Assembly (NCBI GenBank): GCA_024641025.1
Contig: JAHEDW010000025.1
Span: 1-33,968 of the forward strand
DNA: 33,968 nt
Source: Gallionella sp.
Lineage (GTDB): Bacteria; Pseudomonadota; Gammaproteobacteria; Burkholderiales; Gallionellaceae
Direction: 5' to 3'
Shown here: positions 17,414 to 24,846 of the stretch, piece by piece
How the letters are laid out: each line of letters opens with the position of its first letter
Numbering within the stretch: position 1 is the first letter of the stretch
Notes under the pieces: model-generated
Seen by the model: the letters and a program-made list of their open reading frames with translations, nothing else
What the model was told of the DNA's origin: nothing
Database searches by the model: none
Translations under genes and position numbers: made by a program

Positions 17414-17995
17414 ATGAAGACGAAAATAACCCTAATTGCACTTTTATCGCTGACCACTTCCGGAGTCTATGCCGACGATCTCAGCAGATACCAGGAAGAA
17501 AGTCGCGCTTTGGCGATACCTTTCCTGAAAAATCTCGCTGCCGAAAACAAAAAGGCGGTTGAGGAGGGTGGGCATGAATCTGCGATTAAAGTCTGTACTG
17601 AAGTTGCACCAAAGATGGCAGGTGATATTTCCCGTCAGAATGGTTTGAAACTGACGCGCGTCAGTTTGAAGGTACGCAATCCATTGCTCGGTACACCTGA
17701 CGCTTGGGAGCAAAAAAATCTGCAGGCGTTTGAAGCGCGTGCCGCCAAAGGTGAAAAGCCAGAAACAATGGAAGTCGCTGAGATCGTGCAAGAGCCTGCC
17801 GGAAAATCCTTCCGATTTATGAAAGCCATCGCGCTGCAGCCCGGTTGCGTTGCATGCCACGGCAATGCTGATCAAATATCAAGCGATGTCAAAGCAAGGT
17901 TAAGTGAACAATACCCTCATGACAAAGCAACTGGGTATAGTCCTGGTCAAATACGTGGTGCCGTCAGTATCAAGCGCCCGATCGAACAAAACTAA
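17414..17995 (+). CDS. Periplasmic Tll0287-like (DUF3365) c-type haem protein
   Basis: Exported 193-aa protein of the Tll0287/DUF3365 family, haem-binding domains that resemble sensor or electron-transfer modules. A clear signal peptide (residues 1-20, ending VYA) precedes the mature protein. The single haem c motif CVACHG sits at residues 145-150, and the family features AIKVCTEVAP and RNPLLGTPDAWEQ are present. ATG 17414 is chosen because of the GAGGA five bases upstream and the signal peptide; the frame itself opens earlier. Together with the DUF2892 gene upstream and the broken Asp/Arg-rich exported gene 35 bp downstream it appears to form a small envelope redox unit. The electron partner is unknown. 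Confidence 0.87.
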   Translation: MKTKITLIALLSLTTSGVYADDLSRYQEESRALAIPFLKNLAAENKKAVEEGGHESAIKVCTEVAPKMAGDISRQNGLKLTRVSLKVRNPLLGTPDAWEQKNLQAFEARAAKGEKPETMEVAEIVQEPAGKSFRFMKAIALQPGCVACHGNADQISSDVKARLSEQYPHDKATGYSPGQIRGAVSIKRPIEQN

Positions 17996-18029
17996 ATCAA
18001 TTTTCAACACCAAATTATTAGAGGAGATT

Positions 18030-18399
18030 ATGTTTAAGAAGACTTTAATGATGACTGTATTATCAGGTGTCTTGCTATCTGCAACTGGGCTTGCTATTGC
18101 GGCTGACCAGGATCGTGACCGTCTACACGATCACGATCAAATGCAAGACCGAGACTAAGACAGATTGCAGGATCGTGATAAAGACAGGATATTCGGAAGT
18201 CAGTTGATGACTGAACAAGAACGTAACCAGTATCGAAACCAAATCCGTTCTGCAAAATCCGACAAGGAAAGGGAAAAGATCCGTGCTGAACACCCATGAG
18301 CGCATGCAGGAGCGTGCCAAGGAGCGTGGAGTAACCATTCTGGATGATCCGCCGGCAAAGGGTGGCAGCATGGGTTCTGGCGGAGGACGTGGACGCTAG
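18030..18399 (+). pseudogene. Asp/Arg-rich exported protein gene, disrupted by a stop and a frameshift
   Basis: A good Shine-Dalgarno sequence (GAGGAG) and start at 18030 open a signal peptide (MFKKTLMMTVLSGVLLSATG, then LAIAAD) followed by an Asp/Arg/His-rich stretch (DQDRDRLHDHDQMQDRD). A TAA at 18156-18158 interrupts the frame where a glutamine codon would fit. The frame then continues sensibly (QLMTEQERNQYRNQIRSAKS, KEREKIRAEH) until about 18291-18297, where one extra C in a CCC run shifts it. The last part (ERMQERAKERGV, ending in a Gly/Arg-rich tail) is in the next frame and stops at 18399, just before a strong terminator. Both lesions are simple. I infer a recently inactivated gene, though sequencing error at the C run cannot be excluded. 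Confidence 0.8.
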
Positions 18400-18424
18400 T
18401 TCTCGCTTGACTGATGCTTCATAT

Positions 18425-18462
18425 AAAAGGGCCTGCGCGAATTTTCGCGTAGGCCCTTTTGT
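18425..18462 (+). terminator. Strong bidirectional-looking terminator
   Basis: AAAAGGGCCTGCGCGAA pairs with TTCGCGTAGGCCCTTTT with one mismatch, followed by GTTATT. It closes the 17165-18399 gene group and separates it from the mgtE unit. Confidence 0.85.
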
Positions 18463-18600
18463 TATTGAATCTATTTCGTCACAAAGAAGCTTTGTCTGGT
18501 GAGCTTTGAGGTGCTGACATGGATCGAAATCTGAGAGTTAGTGTTTTGGTGGGTTATGATTGGTTTTGTAGTTTTGCTTCATGCCAAAAGGAGACACACA

Positions 18601-18669
18601 ATGAGTGTGGTATATATTCAAACAGTGACTCTCGCAGAGCCAGCAGTACTCAAAGCAGATGACGCCTGA
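18601..18669 (+). CDS. Putative 22-aa leader peptide upstream of mgtE
   Basis: A short ORF begins at an ATG with the best Shine-Dalgarno sequence in the neighbourhood (AAAAGGAG, seven bases upstream). It encodes 22 residues starting MSVVYIQTVTLAEPAV and ending in two aspartates and an alanine. Its stop lies at 18667-18669, so it overlaps the mgtE ATG (18659) by 11 bp in another frame. The mgtE start itself has no strong ribosome site, so translation of mgtE probably depends on this ORF. Leader peptides control other magnesium transporter genes (mgtL, mgtP in Salmonella); an analogous role here is inference. Confidence 0.55.
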   Translation: MSVVYIQTVTLAEPAVLKADDA

Positions 18670-20041
18670 GTCCTCTTCCAAGATCGTAAAGACAAGCAAA
18701 GCAACTCTTGCGCTACTTTTAGATCAGGCAATAGAAGACGCGTCTAAAGATCAGCTTGTCCAGGCAGTTGCGCCGCTGCATCCTGCCGAAATTGCGGATA
18801 CCCTGGAATCGCTTCCCTATGAAAAACGTCTGTTCCTCTGGAGACTGCTGGACGCCGACACCAAGGGAGACGTGCTGGTCGAAACCCATGGCGAGGTGCG
18901 TGAACAACTGATCGGAGAGACAACTGCTGAAGAGTTGGTAATGGCCGTTGAGCGTTTGGATATGGACGCCCTGGCTGACTTGGATGCACATCTGCCCGGC
19001 GAAGTTGTTTCTGCCGTATTGATGGCGATGGATGCGCAGCGGCGGCGGCGCTTCGATGCGGTACGCTCCTATCCTGACGATACTGCGGGCGGATTGATGG
19101 ATGCAGACGCAATTGCTGTCAGGGGGGACGTTACGCTTGAAGTTGTACTTCGATATGTGCGCCAGCTTAGACGCCAACAGGGGTCGGTTCCGGAGCATAT
19201 TGATACCCTCATGGTGGTCAACAATGACAATTACTATATAGGCATGCTTCACTTGGTCGATCTGGTTTCATTTGACCAGCGCAGCTCTGTTGCGGAGGTA
19301 ATGGATAGCGAGATAGAGCCCATTCCGGCTGACATGCCTGCAAGCAAAGTGGCTCGAGCTTTCGAGGACCGGGACTTGATCTCCGCCGCAGTGGTTGACA
19401 AATCAGGTCAATTGATCGGCCGCATTACCGTAGACGATGTGGTGGACGTTATCCGGGAAGAAGGTGACCGGTCGGTCAGACACTTGGGCGGCGTCCATGC
19501 TGAAACGGATATCTTCGCTCCAGTCTTGACGAGCGCGAGGCATCGCGCGGTGTGGTTGGGCGTCAATCTGATCAATGGCTTTATTGCTGCATGGGTGATT
19601 GGTATGTTTGGAGAAAGTATTGAAAAGATGGTTGCTCTGGCAATACTCATGCCCGTGGTAGCGGGAATGGGAGGTGTGGCTGGCACGCAGACGATGACCA
19701 TCGTGATACGTGGACTTGCGCAGGAGACGGTGATAAGCGGGAATGTTCTGCGACTTCTTTACAAGGAGTTAACCGTGGGGGCCTTGAATGGCCTGCTATT
19801 GGGCGTGCTAGTAGGTACTGTAGCCATGTTCTGGTTTGACAATACAACGCTTGGTTTGGTCTTTGCGTTGGCCCTGATCATCAATCTGTGCGTCGCAGCA
19901 TTTGCCGGGACACTTTTTCCACTGCTTTTACATCGAATGGGGATTGATCCCGCCCTTGCCGGCGGGGTGCTTTTGATAGCAGCGACGGATGTAATTGGAT
20001 TTACGGTGTTTCTCGGACTTGCCACACTGATTTTGATGTGA
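18659..20041 (+). CDS. mgtE: Magnesium channel/transporter MgtE
   Basis: Homodimeric Mg2+ channel of the inner membrane, 460 aa, normal length. In order it has the cytoplasmic N-domain (about residues 30-135, with LHPAEIADTLESLP and SYPDDTAGGLMDADAI at its end), and two CBS domains that sense Mg2+ (about 140-265, with VMDSEIEPIPADMPASKVARAF and GRITVDDVVDVIREE). A plug helix follows, then five C-terminal membrane helices with the pore signatures LMPVVAGMGGVAGTQT and IAATDVIGFTVFLGLA, the latter holding the conserved aspartate of the ion path. ATG 18659 is the first start in the frame after an in-frame stop, and it overlaps the upstream 22-codon ORF. The gene stands alone otherwise. Confidence 0.95.
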   Translation: MTPESSSKIVKTSKATLALLLDQAIEDASKDQLVQAVAPLHPAEIADTLESLPYEKRLFLWRLLDADTKGDVLVETHGEVREQLIGETTAEELVMAVERLDMDALADLDAHLPGEVVSAVLMAMDAQRRRRFDAVRSYPDDTAGGLMDADAIAVRGDVTLEVVLRYVRQLRRQQGSVPEHIDTLMVVNNDNYYIGMLHLVDLVSFDQRSSVAEVMDSEIEPIPADMPASKVARAFEDRDLISAAVVDKSGQLIGRITVDDVVDVIREEGDRSVRHLGGVHAETDIFAPVLTSARHRAVWLGVNLINGFIAAWVIGMFGESIEKMVALAILMPVVAGMGGVAGTQTMTIVIRGLAQETVISGNVLRLLYKELTVGALNGLLLGVLVGTVAMFWFDNTTLGLVFALALIINLCVAAFAGTLFPLLLHRMGIDPALAGGVLLIAATDVIGFTVFLGLATLILM

Positions 20042-20087
20042 AGCATTTTTTCAATTAATGTTTCAAACCATTACAGATCTAGTGTTT

Positions 20088-20130
20088 GGCACATATCGAA
20101 ACTGACAGTCGTCAGGCTCCGATATGTGTC
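20088..20130. repeat. Long two-tier stem-loop downstream of mgtE
   Basis: GGCACATATCG pairs with CGATATGTGTC over 11 bp (one G-T pair), and inside it CTGAC pairs with GTCAG around AGTC. The lack of a T-tract argues against an intrinsic terminator. It may be a mobile-element end, a structured RNA or an mRNA-stabilising hairpin. Confidence 0.5.
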
Positions 20131-20310
20131 GCTGAATCAATATGCGTAGTATTGCTAGCAGATTGGTAACATGAAACCATGAAGTGGTGAATCGTGCCAA
20201 TAGTGGCCTTCAATGCCGCCCCCCAAAGGCGAATTTAGTGTTAGATTTCCTTTGTGGTCCCTGTCCGTATTATTAATAAATATGCGGACGGGAAAAACAG
20301 AGGGGTTCCA

Positions 20311-20382
20311 ATGAGTAAATCAGTTATCGAAAATAAGCACGCCTTGTTATTTTTAATAGTACTGACCGGTGGGCACGTCTAA
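20311..20382 (+). CDS. Possible 23-aa hydrophobic peptide
   Basis: An ATG at 20311 preceded by AGAGGGG encodes MSKSVIENKHALLFLIVLTG plus three residues, then TAA. The ribosome site and the polar-then-hydrophobic layout are suggestive, but the ORF is very short and unsupported by family knowledge. It may equally be the truncated start of a lost gene. Confidence 0.25.
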   Translation: MSKSVIENKHALLFLIVLTGGHV

Positions 20383-20465
20383 CAACTGCAATGTGTGATA
20401 GATAAAAAGCAAAAATAAAGGGGAGTTGAACCTAAAATGTTTGATAGAGTCGGATAATAAGAAAT

Positions 20466-20729
20466 ATGAAAAATTCTGATGGCAACATAGAAGTGGCGGA
20501 TATTGATAACGCAATTCAGATGTTAAATAAATACGCAAATGAGACCAGTATAAAACCATTGATATCGATATTAGAAGCGTTAAGAGAAGACTTGCACAGC
20601 GAATCACTTTTAGCACAACTTACTAATTCATGGAGGAATCTTGGTGTGTATCAAGGTACAGTTTTAACCTATGTGCCATATTTTTATACTTTTATTCAGG
20701 ATGATATTTTTGGAGATAATTTAAAATAA
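20466..20729 (+). CDS. Small hypothetical protein (87 aa)
   Basis: I do not recognise this protein. It is acidic, AT-rich in codon use compared with its neighbours, has no signal peptide, and looks largely helical in its first 60 residues (ADIDNAIQMLNKYANE, LISILEALREDLHSESLLAQ). The tail is aromatic (VPYFYTFIQDDIF). The Shine-Dalgarno sequence is weak. The low GC and surrounding decayed pieces suggest acquisition by transfer, or a protein-like chance ORF; I favour a real gene with modest confidence. Confidence 0.45.
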   Translation: MKNSDGNIEVADIDNAIQMLNKYANETSIKPLISILEALREDLHSESLLAQLTNSWRNLGVYQGTVLTYVPYFYTFIQDDIFGDNLK

Positions 20730-20735
20730 ATGTGG

Positions 20736-20924
20736 TCAGTGTTGCACTTTATTCTTGAATTCAAGCAGAGCTTCACCAGGCCTTGTTTTTTGACCATGCA
20801 ATAATTTTCTGGCAGCGTCTACCTTCCGGTTGATAATATGACCACGTGACAAGCTGCTTAGAAGTAGCCCTTCGGATGTTGAACCAAAATCATAGAATCC
20901 ACCAAGTCCAGGGAAACTCAGATT
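20736..20924 (-). pseudogene. Decayed coding fragment, unknown protein (C-terminal part)
   Basis: On the minus strand a 62-codon stretch reads like real protein: SFPGLGGFYDFGSTSEGLLL near the beginning and RKVDAARKLLHGQKTRPGEA further on, ending in a TGA at 20736-20738. There is no start codon, and a TAA closes the frame at 20925-20927. It is therefore either the surviving C-terminal end of a larger gene or a chance frame; the composition favours the former. Family not recognised. Its 3' end faces the 87-aa ORF only a few bases away. Confidence 0.4.
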
Positions 20925-21003
20925 TTAAATAAATTCTTATAAATTATGCCTTCATTGCTTACTCGGTTTTACAATTACTAATGATCATCAGAATGATGAC
21001 TTC

Positions 21004-21648
21004 ATGAAAACAAGACTCGGAAAATTTCTATCACCGACTGCTGCTATTTTTATCGGACTACTGGTTGCAACACATGTCATGGCCACAGAAGAACCAAAAT
21101 TTAAATTAATCGAAAGAAATGGTGAATTCGAGCTGAGATTATACGAGCCGATGATAGTTGCAGAAACTTATGTACGCGGCTCACTCAATGAGGCTTCTAG
21201 TGCAGGGTTCAGGTTGATCGCCGGTTATATCTTTGGAGGCAACAAAAGTCGTCAGAGCAATGTGTCAGAAAAGATTGCTATGACAGCGCCTGTTACACTT
21301 GAGCAAAGTTCTCAAAAGATCGCGATGACGGCACCTGTCATGGTAGAAAACAATGAGGATCGCTGGCGTGTGCATTTCGTTATGCCTGCTTCACACACCT
21401 TAACCAGCTTGCCCATCCCAACCGACTCGCGTGTTTCTCTACGAGAAATTGCTGAGCAGAAAGTCGCAGTCATTGTTTTTTCAGGCTTTGCAGGGGAGGA
21501 TAAGGTTAAGGACAAGACTGCAGCGTTGCTTGATTGGATTAAGTCACAAGGACTAGAGGCAACCTCAACGCCACGACTTGCACGCTATAACCCGCCGTGG
21601 ACGCTTCCATTCATGCGGCGCAATGAAATACTGATCAACATTAAATAG
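21004..21648 (+). CDS. SOUL family haem-binding protein, exported
   Basis: Protein of the SOUL/HBP family, 214 aa, with an N-terminal signal peptide (FLSPTAAIFIGLLVATHVMA) suggesting periplasmic location. The family core is clear: FKLIERNGEFELRLYEPMIVAET, FRLIAGYIFGGN, the duplicated IAMTAPV motif (twice, about 15 residues apart), FVMPASHTLTSLPIP and the C-terminal ARYNPPWTLPFMRRNEILI. Members bind haem or tetrapyrroles through a hydrophobic pocket; the physiological ligand here is unknown. The Shine-Dalgarno sequence is poor. The small minus-strand ORF at 21660-21821 is convergent with it. Confidence 0.92.
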   Translation: MKTRLGKFLSPTAAIFIGLLVATHVMATEEPKFKLIERNGEFELRLYEPMIVAETYVRGSLNEASSAGFRLIAGYIFGGNKSRQSNVSEKIAMTAPVTLEQSSQKIAMTAPVMVENNEDRWRVHFVMPASHTLTSLPIPTDSRVSLREIAEQKVAVIVFSGFAGEDKVKDKTAALLDWIKSQGLEATSTPRLARYNPPWTLPFMRRNEILINIK

Positions 21649-21659
21649 TCTGACTGATC

Positions 21660-21821
21660 TCAAACAAAGATCAAATAGCCTAAAATTGACATAAGCCAAG
21701 TGATCTGAATAATTCTACTGATCAAAAGGGCCACTATTGCCATTATGATACTTGTTTCGAAGCCCGAATAACGGCTCGGAGCTGCATTCAGTGCTTCAAC
21801 CTGATTTTCCATTGGATTCAT
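21660..21821 (-). CDS. Possible 53-aa single-pass membrane protein
   Basis: A minus-strand ORF from ATG 21821 to TGA 21660 encodes 53 residues: a polar N-terminus (MNPMENQVEALNAAPSRYSG) followed by a continuous hydrophobic C-terminal half (FETSIIMAIVALLISRIIQI and on to GYLIFV). This layout is typical of small inner-membrane proteins. No strong Shine-Dalgarno sequence is seen, and I know no matching family. It could also be a truncated N-terminus of a larger membrane protein. Confidence 0.4.
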   Translation of the reverse strand: MNPMENQVEALNAAPSRYSGFETSIIMAIVALLISRIIQITWLMSILGYLIFV

Positions 21822-21898
21822 AGCAAGGTGAGCCGAAGATAGTTTTCCAAAGCAATAAGCTTGCTAAATTTAATTTTGAGTCACTATTGGGATGGTCG

Positions 21899-22117
21899 AT
21901 GATTAAGAGAAAATGCACTTGTGGCGCCGACGCAGATATTCGTCGTCAAACTCGTCGTGCGTTGGATGGGCGTGACGAAGTCGTTTATGGCGTGGTCTGT
22001 CCGGTGTGCGGACAGAGCGGCCCGGTTGTATCGGCTGAAGGAAAAGACGAGGAAGCTGTCATCACTGAAGCTGTTCTGGCCTGGAACGACATGTACGCCC
22101 GTCTTCGCTCGGCCTGA
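21899..22117 (+). CDS. Lar-like zinc-ribbon protein
   Basis: A 72-aa protein starting MIKRKCTCGADADIRR with two cysteine pairs (CTCG and CPVCG, about 28 residues apart) that would bind one zinc, and ending in AVITEAVLAWNDMYARLRSA. The CxxCG pairs plus a C-terminal EAxxAWN motif match the Lar (restriction alleviation) family of small zinc-ribbon proteins common in phages and prophages. ATG 21899 is preferred over the in-frame TTG at 21887. The phage-type family, isolated position and own terminator suggest a relic of a mobile element. The family call is by motif only. Confidence 0.6.
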   Translation: MIKRKCTCGADADIRRQTRRALDGRDEVVYGVVCPVCGQSGPVVSAEGKDEEAVITEAVLAWNDMYARLRSA

Positions 22118-22149
22118 CATTTAAAGAACAGTTGGAAAAGTTCTTGGTG

Positions 22150-22185
22150 AAATTGCCACTGACTGCTTAGTGCTTGGCAATTTTA
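22150..22185 (+). terminator. Terminator after the Lar-like gene
   Basis: AAATTGCC pairs perfectly with GGCAATTT, followed by TTAAATT, about 30 bp after the stop at 22117. Confidence 0.6.
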
Positions 22186-22204
22186 AATTGTGGCAGGGTG
22201 GTGT

Positions 22205-22360
22205 GTGACAGTTGCGGTTTATCGGGGTTTGGAATATCCAGAAAGAATGCTGACGGCCGAGACCGACGACAAACATTTTCAGGACCAAGCGGATTTTGAA
22301 GAGAAAGCTTCTGATGAATTTAACCTGAATGTTTTGCTGTCTTCTGGAAACACGAGCTGA
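22205..22360 (+). CDS. Possible 51-aa acidic peptide
   Basis: A GTG-initiated frame encodes a soluble, acidic 51-residue product (TVAVYRGLEYPERMLTAETD near the start). Composition is protein-like, but the ribosome site (AGGGTGG) is only fair and a terminator lies directly upstream. No family recognised. A minus-strand frame across the same bases (22320-22511) looks less likely. Confidence 0.25.
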   Translation: MTVAVYRGLEYPERMLTAETDDKHFQDQADFEEKASDEFNLNVLLSSGNTS

Positions 22361-22477
22361 TTTGCAGAATGTGCAATCGATCCCCTGTTCCTATTGCTGG
22401 ACTGTGCAAGGCTTTAGCTTGACCAATAAGTAACGACCGAATCTTACAGGTGCACTTGGCATTACACCTACGCACCC

Positions 22478-22499
22478 AAAATAGCCGGCTGTTGCCGGC
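22478..22499 (-). terminator. Terminator of the cytochrome c gene
   Basis: Read on the minus strand, GCCGGC, AACA loop, GCCGGC is followed by TATTTTG, about 40 bp after the cytochrome stop at 22537. Confidence 0.6.
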
Positions 22500-22536
22500 A
22501 TACTCCAACATCGATTCTAACCACTGAAGGGAAGAT

Positions 22537-22860
22537 TTAATTCGCCAGTTTTAGGATGAAATCAACTAGTTCCTTGATCTCGGCTTGCTTGGTGCCTTCA
22601 GTATCGATTGCAGGCATGGCCAAACTTCCCCAGTTTCCCGATCCGCCCTTGGAAATCTTGACTTGCAGCGCTGCTGCTGCGCCAGCGTCGCCTTTGTACT
22701 TGTTGGCAACGTCTTGCCAGGTCGGGCCAAGCAACTTCTTGTCAATAGTATGGCAAGCCGTGCAATACATCTTGATTGCCAGTTCTGGCATTTCTGTTGC
22801 TAATGCACTTCCTGAGAACAATATACCTGCTGCTACTATGCTTGGGACAATGGATTTCAT
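22537..22860 (-). CDS. Small periplasmic c-type cytochrome (c551/c552 class)
   Basis: Class I monohaem cytochrome, 107 aa, with a signal peptide (residues 1-21, ending SALA) and a mature part of about 86 residues. The haem motif CTACH is at residues 33-37, the KLLGPTWQDVANKYKG segment follows as in c551/c552, and the axial methionine is Met82 in AMPAI. It probably shuttles electrons in the periplasm to a terminal oxidase or reductase. ATG 22860 follows GGAG with good spacing; a TTG one codon earlier is less likely. It is a single-gene unit with its own terminator. Confidence 0.93.
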   Translation of the reverse strand: MKSIVPSIVAAGILFSGSALATEMPELAIKMYCTACHTIDKKLLGPTWQDVANKYKGDAGAAAALQVKISKGGSGNWGSLAMPAIDTEGTKQAEIKELVDFILKLAN

Positions 22861-23553
22861 CAATTAAATCTCCGATTTATAATTGAAACACTTAAAATGG
22901 TGCCAACATTCTATCTTCACACTTCACGCTAGACGCCCCATTTACTTTACATCGGATTTGCCAAGATTTGCGACAATATTTGCACTTCAAGTCCATCCTT
23001 CAGGCAATTCAATGCACTAGATTCGCCGTATCGTATACGAATACCCAACTACCGTATTCTGCTGGTTATGTTCGGAATCGAATGGTCACTTAGAGCCAGT
23101 AACGGAACTTCAAATTGACCTCCCATTTGATTCAATTCAGCAAAGACCGATGATACTCTTGCTACACCGTCGTGATGCGTACTTAAATTCAACATCTTGT
23201 TAGACTTGATGCTTTTCCATCCGAGGATAATGCGTCTGTTGAGGGTGTTGATAAATTTGAAAAGGAATTACGAAACCTGTTTCAGATGAAGAGGCTCGCG
23301 CTTTAGTTAAACTATTTGACACTAATGATTGCTACAGGCATAGCTGGGGCTATGCTTCATCTTATTGAACGCACCTGACTGCCCACTAGCGGACTGTTTC
23401 GCCAATTTGATCAATGAGTGGGTTGCTACACTGCATGATCGTGCAGTTCACTGAACAATTATTTGCCATCATTAGTAACGCGTCGCCCAGGACACAATCC
23501 AGCCGGTCGATAATTCATTAGGCGGGTATTTGGCGATTAAACACAGGAATCCT
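22861..23553. other. 700-bp region between the cytochrome and glutamate dehydrogenase genes
   Basis: No intact gene is present. The part from 22861 to about 23190 holds the cytochrome promoter region and otherwise nothing I can name. The part from about 23191 to 23454 is a multiply frameshifted gene remnant, described separately. Confidence 0.5.
23191..23454 (+). pseudogene. Multiply frameshifted gene remnant, unknown small protein
   Basis: A protein-like sequence can be followed across four frame segments: DAFPSEDNASVEGVDKFEKE in one frame, then SDEEARALVKLFDTNDCY in the next, then MLHLIERT, then DCPLADCFANLINEWVATLH, ending at a TGA at 23452-23454. Each transition is a +1 shift (near 23276, 23336 and 23374), consistent with three single-base insertions. 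It reads like a small soluble helical protein. I cannot name the family with confidence. The start is not clear. Confidence 0.55.
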
Positions 23554-24846
23554 TTAGGGATACAAGCCGCGCCGGTCACGTGCTGCCAATACACGTGTGC
23601 AGGCGATGATAAAGGCGGCGGTGCGCAGCGACACTTTGCGCTCCACGGCCAGATCGGCCACTGCATGGAATGCTTCTGCCATGATTTTTTCCAGTCGATC
23701 ATTGATTTCCTGCTCGCTCCAGAAAAAGCTCGAGAAATCTTGCACCCACTCGAAATAGCTGACCGTCACGCCACCGGCGTTGGCAATCACATCCGGTACC
23801 ACGGTAATGCCGCGTTTTGCAAGTACATCGTCCGCCTCGGGAAGCGTTGGGCCGTTGGCTCCCTCTACGATGATTTTGGTATCAAGCTGTTCCGCAAGCG
23901 CTGCATCGATTTGGCTTTCGAGCGCTGCTGGTACCAAATAGTCGCTGGGCACGAGCCAGAAATCATCCACGCTGATAGTTTCCACACCCGGCATGTCGAC
24001 GAGTCGACCGCCGGCTTTGACTAATGCAATGGCAGCCTCGACATCAATACCAGTCGGATTGGCTACGCTGCCGCTGGCATCCTGCAGTGCCACGATACGC
24101 GCTCCGGCCGCAGCGAAACATTGCGCTGCCACCGAACCCACATTGCCGAAGCCCTGCACCACCACGTGGGCATCCTTCATCGCCAGTCCCTGCAGCAAAC
24201 CTGCTTCGCGCGCTGTGACAAAAACACCGCGTCCGGTAGCCTCGCGACGACCCAGGCTGCCGCCCAGACTGAGGGGCTTGCCGGTCACGACGCCGGACAC
24301 CGTGGCGCCCTGATTAACGGAATAAGTATCCATCATCCAAGCCATGGTCTGTTCGTTGGAGCCGACATCCGGGGCAGGGATATCCTTGTTCGGGCCGATA
24401 AGAATGCCGATCTCCGAGGTGTAGCGGCGCGTCAACCGTTCCAGTTCTGCAATTGACAATAAAGCCGGGTCTACCCGCACCCCCCCTTTTGCGCCGCCAA
24501 AGGGCAGGTTCAAGGCGGCATTCTTGATGGTCATCCAGCCTGACAGCGCCATCACTTCATTCATGGATACGTTCGGATGAAAACGCACGCCGCCCTTGCC
24601 AGGACCGCGCGAGAGATTGTGATGAACCCGATATCCCTCGAAATGCGCCAGCGTACCGTCATCGCGACGAATCGGAATACCGACATTGAGCACCCGTTTC
24701 GGATGCTTCAGGGTATCCAGCCAGTAACCGAGTTTGCCGAGATGCGGCGCCACGCGGTCGATCTGCTCGATGAAGCTGGCCCAAGGCTGCGGTTTTGCAG
24801 GGTCAAGAAAAGACAACATCTTATTTGTAGTTACATGAATATTCAT
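23554..24846 (-). CDS. Glutamate dehydrogenase (Glu/Leu/Phe/Val dehydrogenase family)
   Basis: Cytoplasmic enzyme interconverting glutamate with 2-oxoglutarate and ammonium. The 430-aa length suits the hexameric class. The N-terminal domain has [21 protein letters not shown] and the catalytic lysine segment [13 protein letters not shown] (Lys120), with the catalytic aspartate in [21 protein letters not shown] (Asp160). The C-terminal Rossmann domain has [13 protein letters not shown] and the family motifs [15 protein letters not shown] and [26 protein letters not shown] precedes the ATG. It is divergent from the transglutaminase/DUF2126 gene 459 bp away, and a glutaminase lies a further gene on, so glutamate metabolism is concentrated here. 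NAD versus NADP preference is not determined. Confidence 0.94.
   Translation of the reverse strand: MNIHVTTNKMLSFLDPAKPQPWASFIEQIDRVAPHLGKLGYWLDTLKHPKRVLNVGIPIRRDDGTLAHFEGYRVHHNLSRGPGKGGVRFHPNVSMNEVMALSGWMTIKNAALNLPFGGAKGGVRVDPALLSIAELERLTRRYTSEIGILIGPNKDIPAPDVGSNEQTMAWMMDTYSVNQGATVSGVVTGKPLSLGGSLGRREATGRGVFVTAREAGLLQGLAMKDAHVVVQGFGNVGSVAAQCFAAAGARIVALQDASGSVANPTGIDVEAAIALVKAGGRLVDMPGVETISVDDFWLVPSDYLVPAALESQIDAALAEQLDTKIIVEGANGPTLPEADDVLAKRGITVVPDVIANAGGVTVSYFEWVQDFSSFFWSEQEINDRLEKIMAEAFHAVADLAVERKVSLRTAAFIIACTRVLAARDRRGLYP

Larger units (their letters stand above)
20042..20465. other. Intergenic region after mgtE
   Basis: About 420 bp without a clear gene. It holds the long stem-loop at 20088-20130, a weaker hairpin around 20266-20291 (GTCCGTAT against ATGCGGAC) and a 23-codon ORF at 20311-20382. 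No T-tract follows the long stem-loop, so a terminator for mgtE is not evident. Confidence 0.4.
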
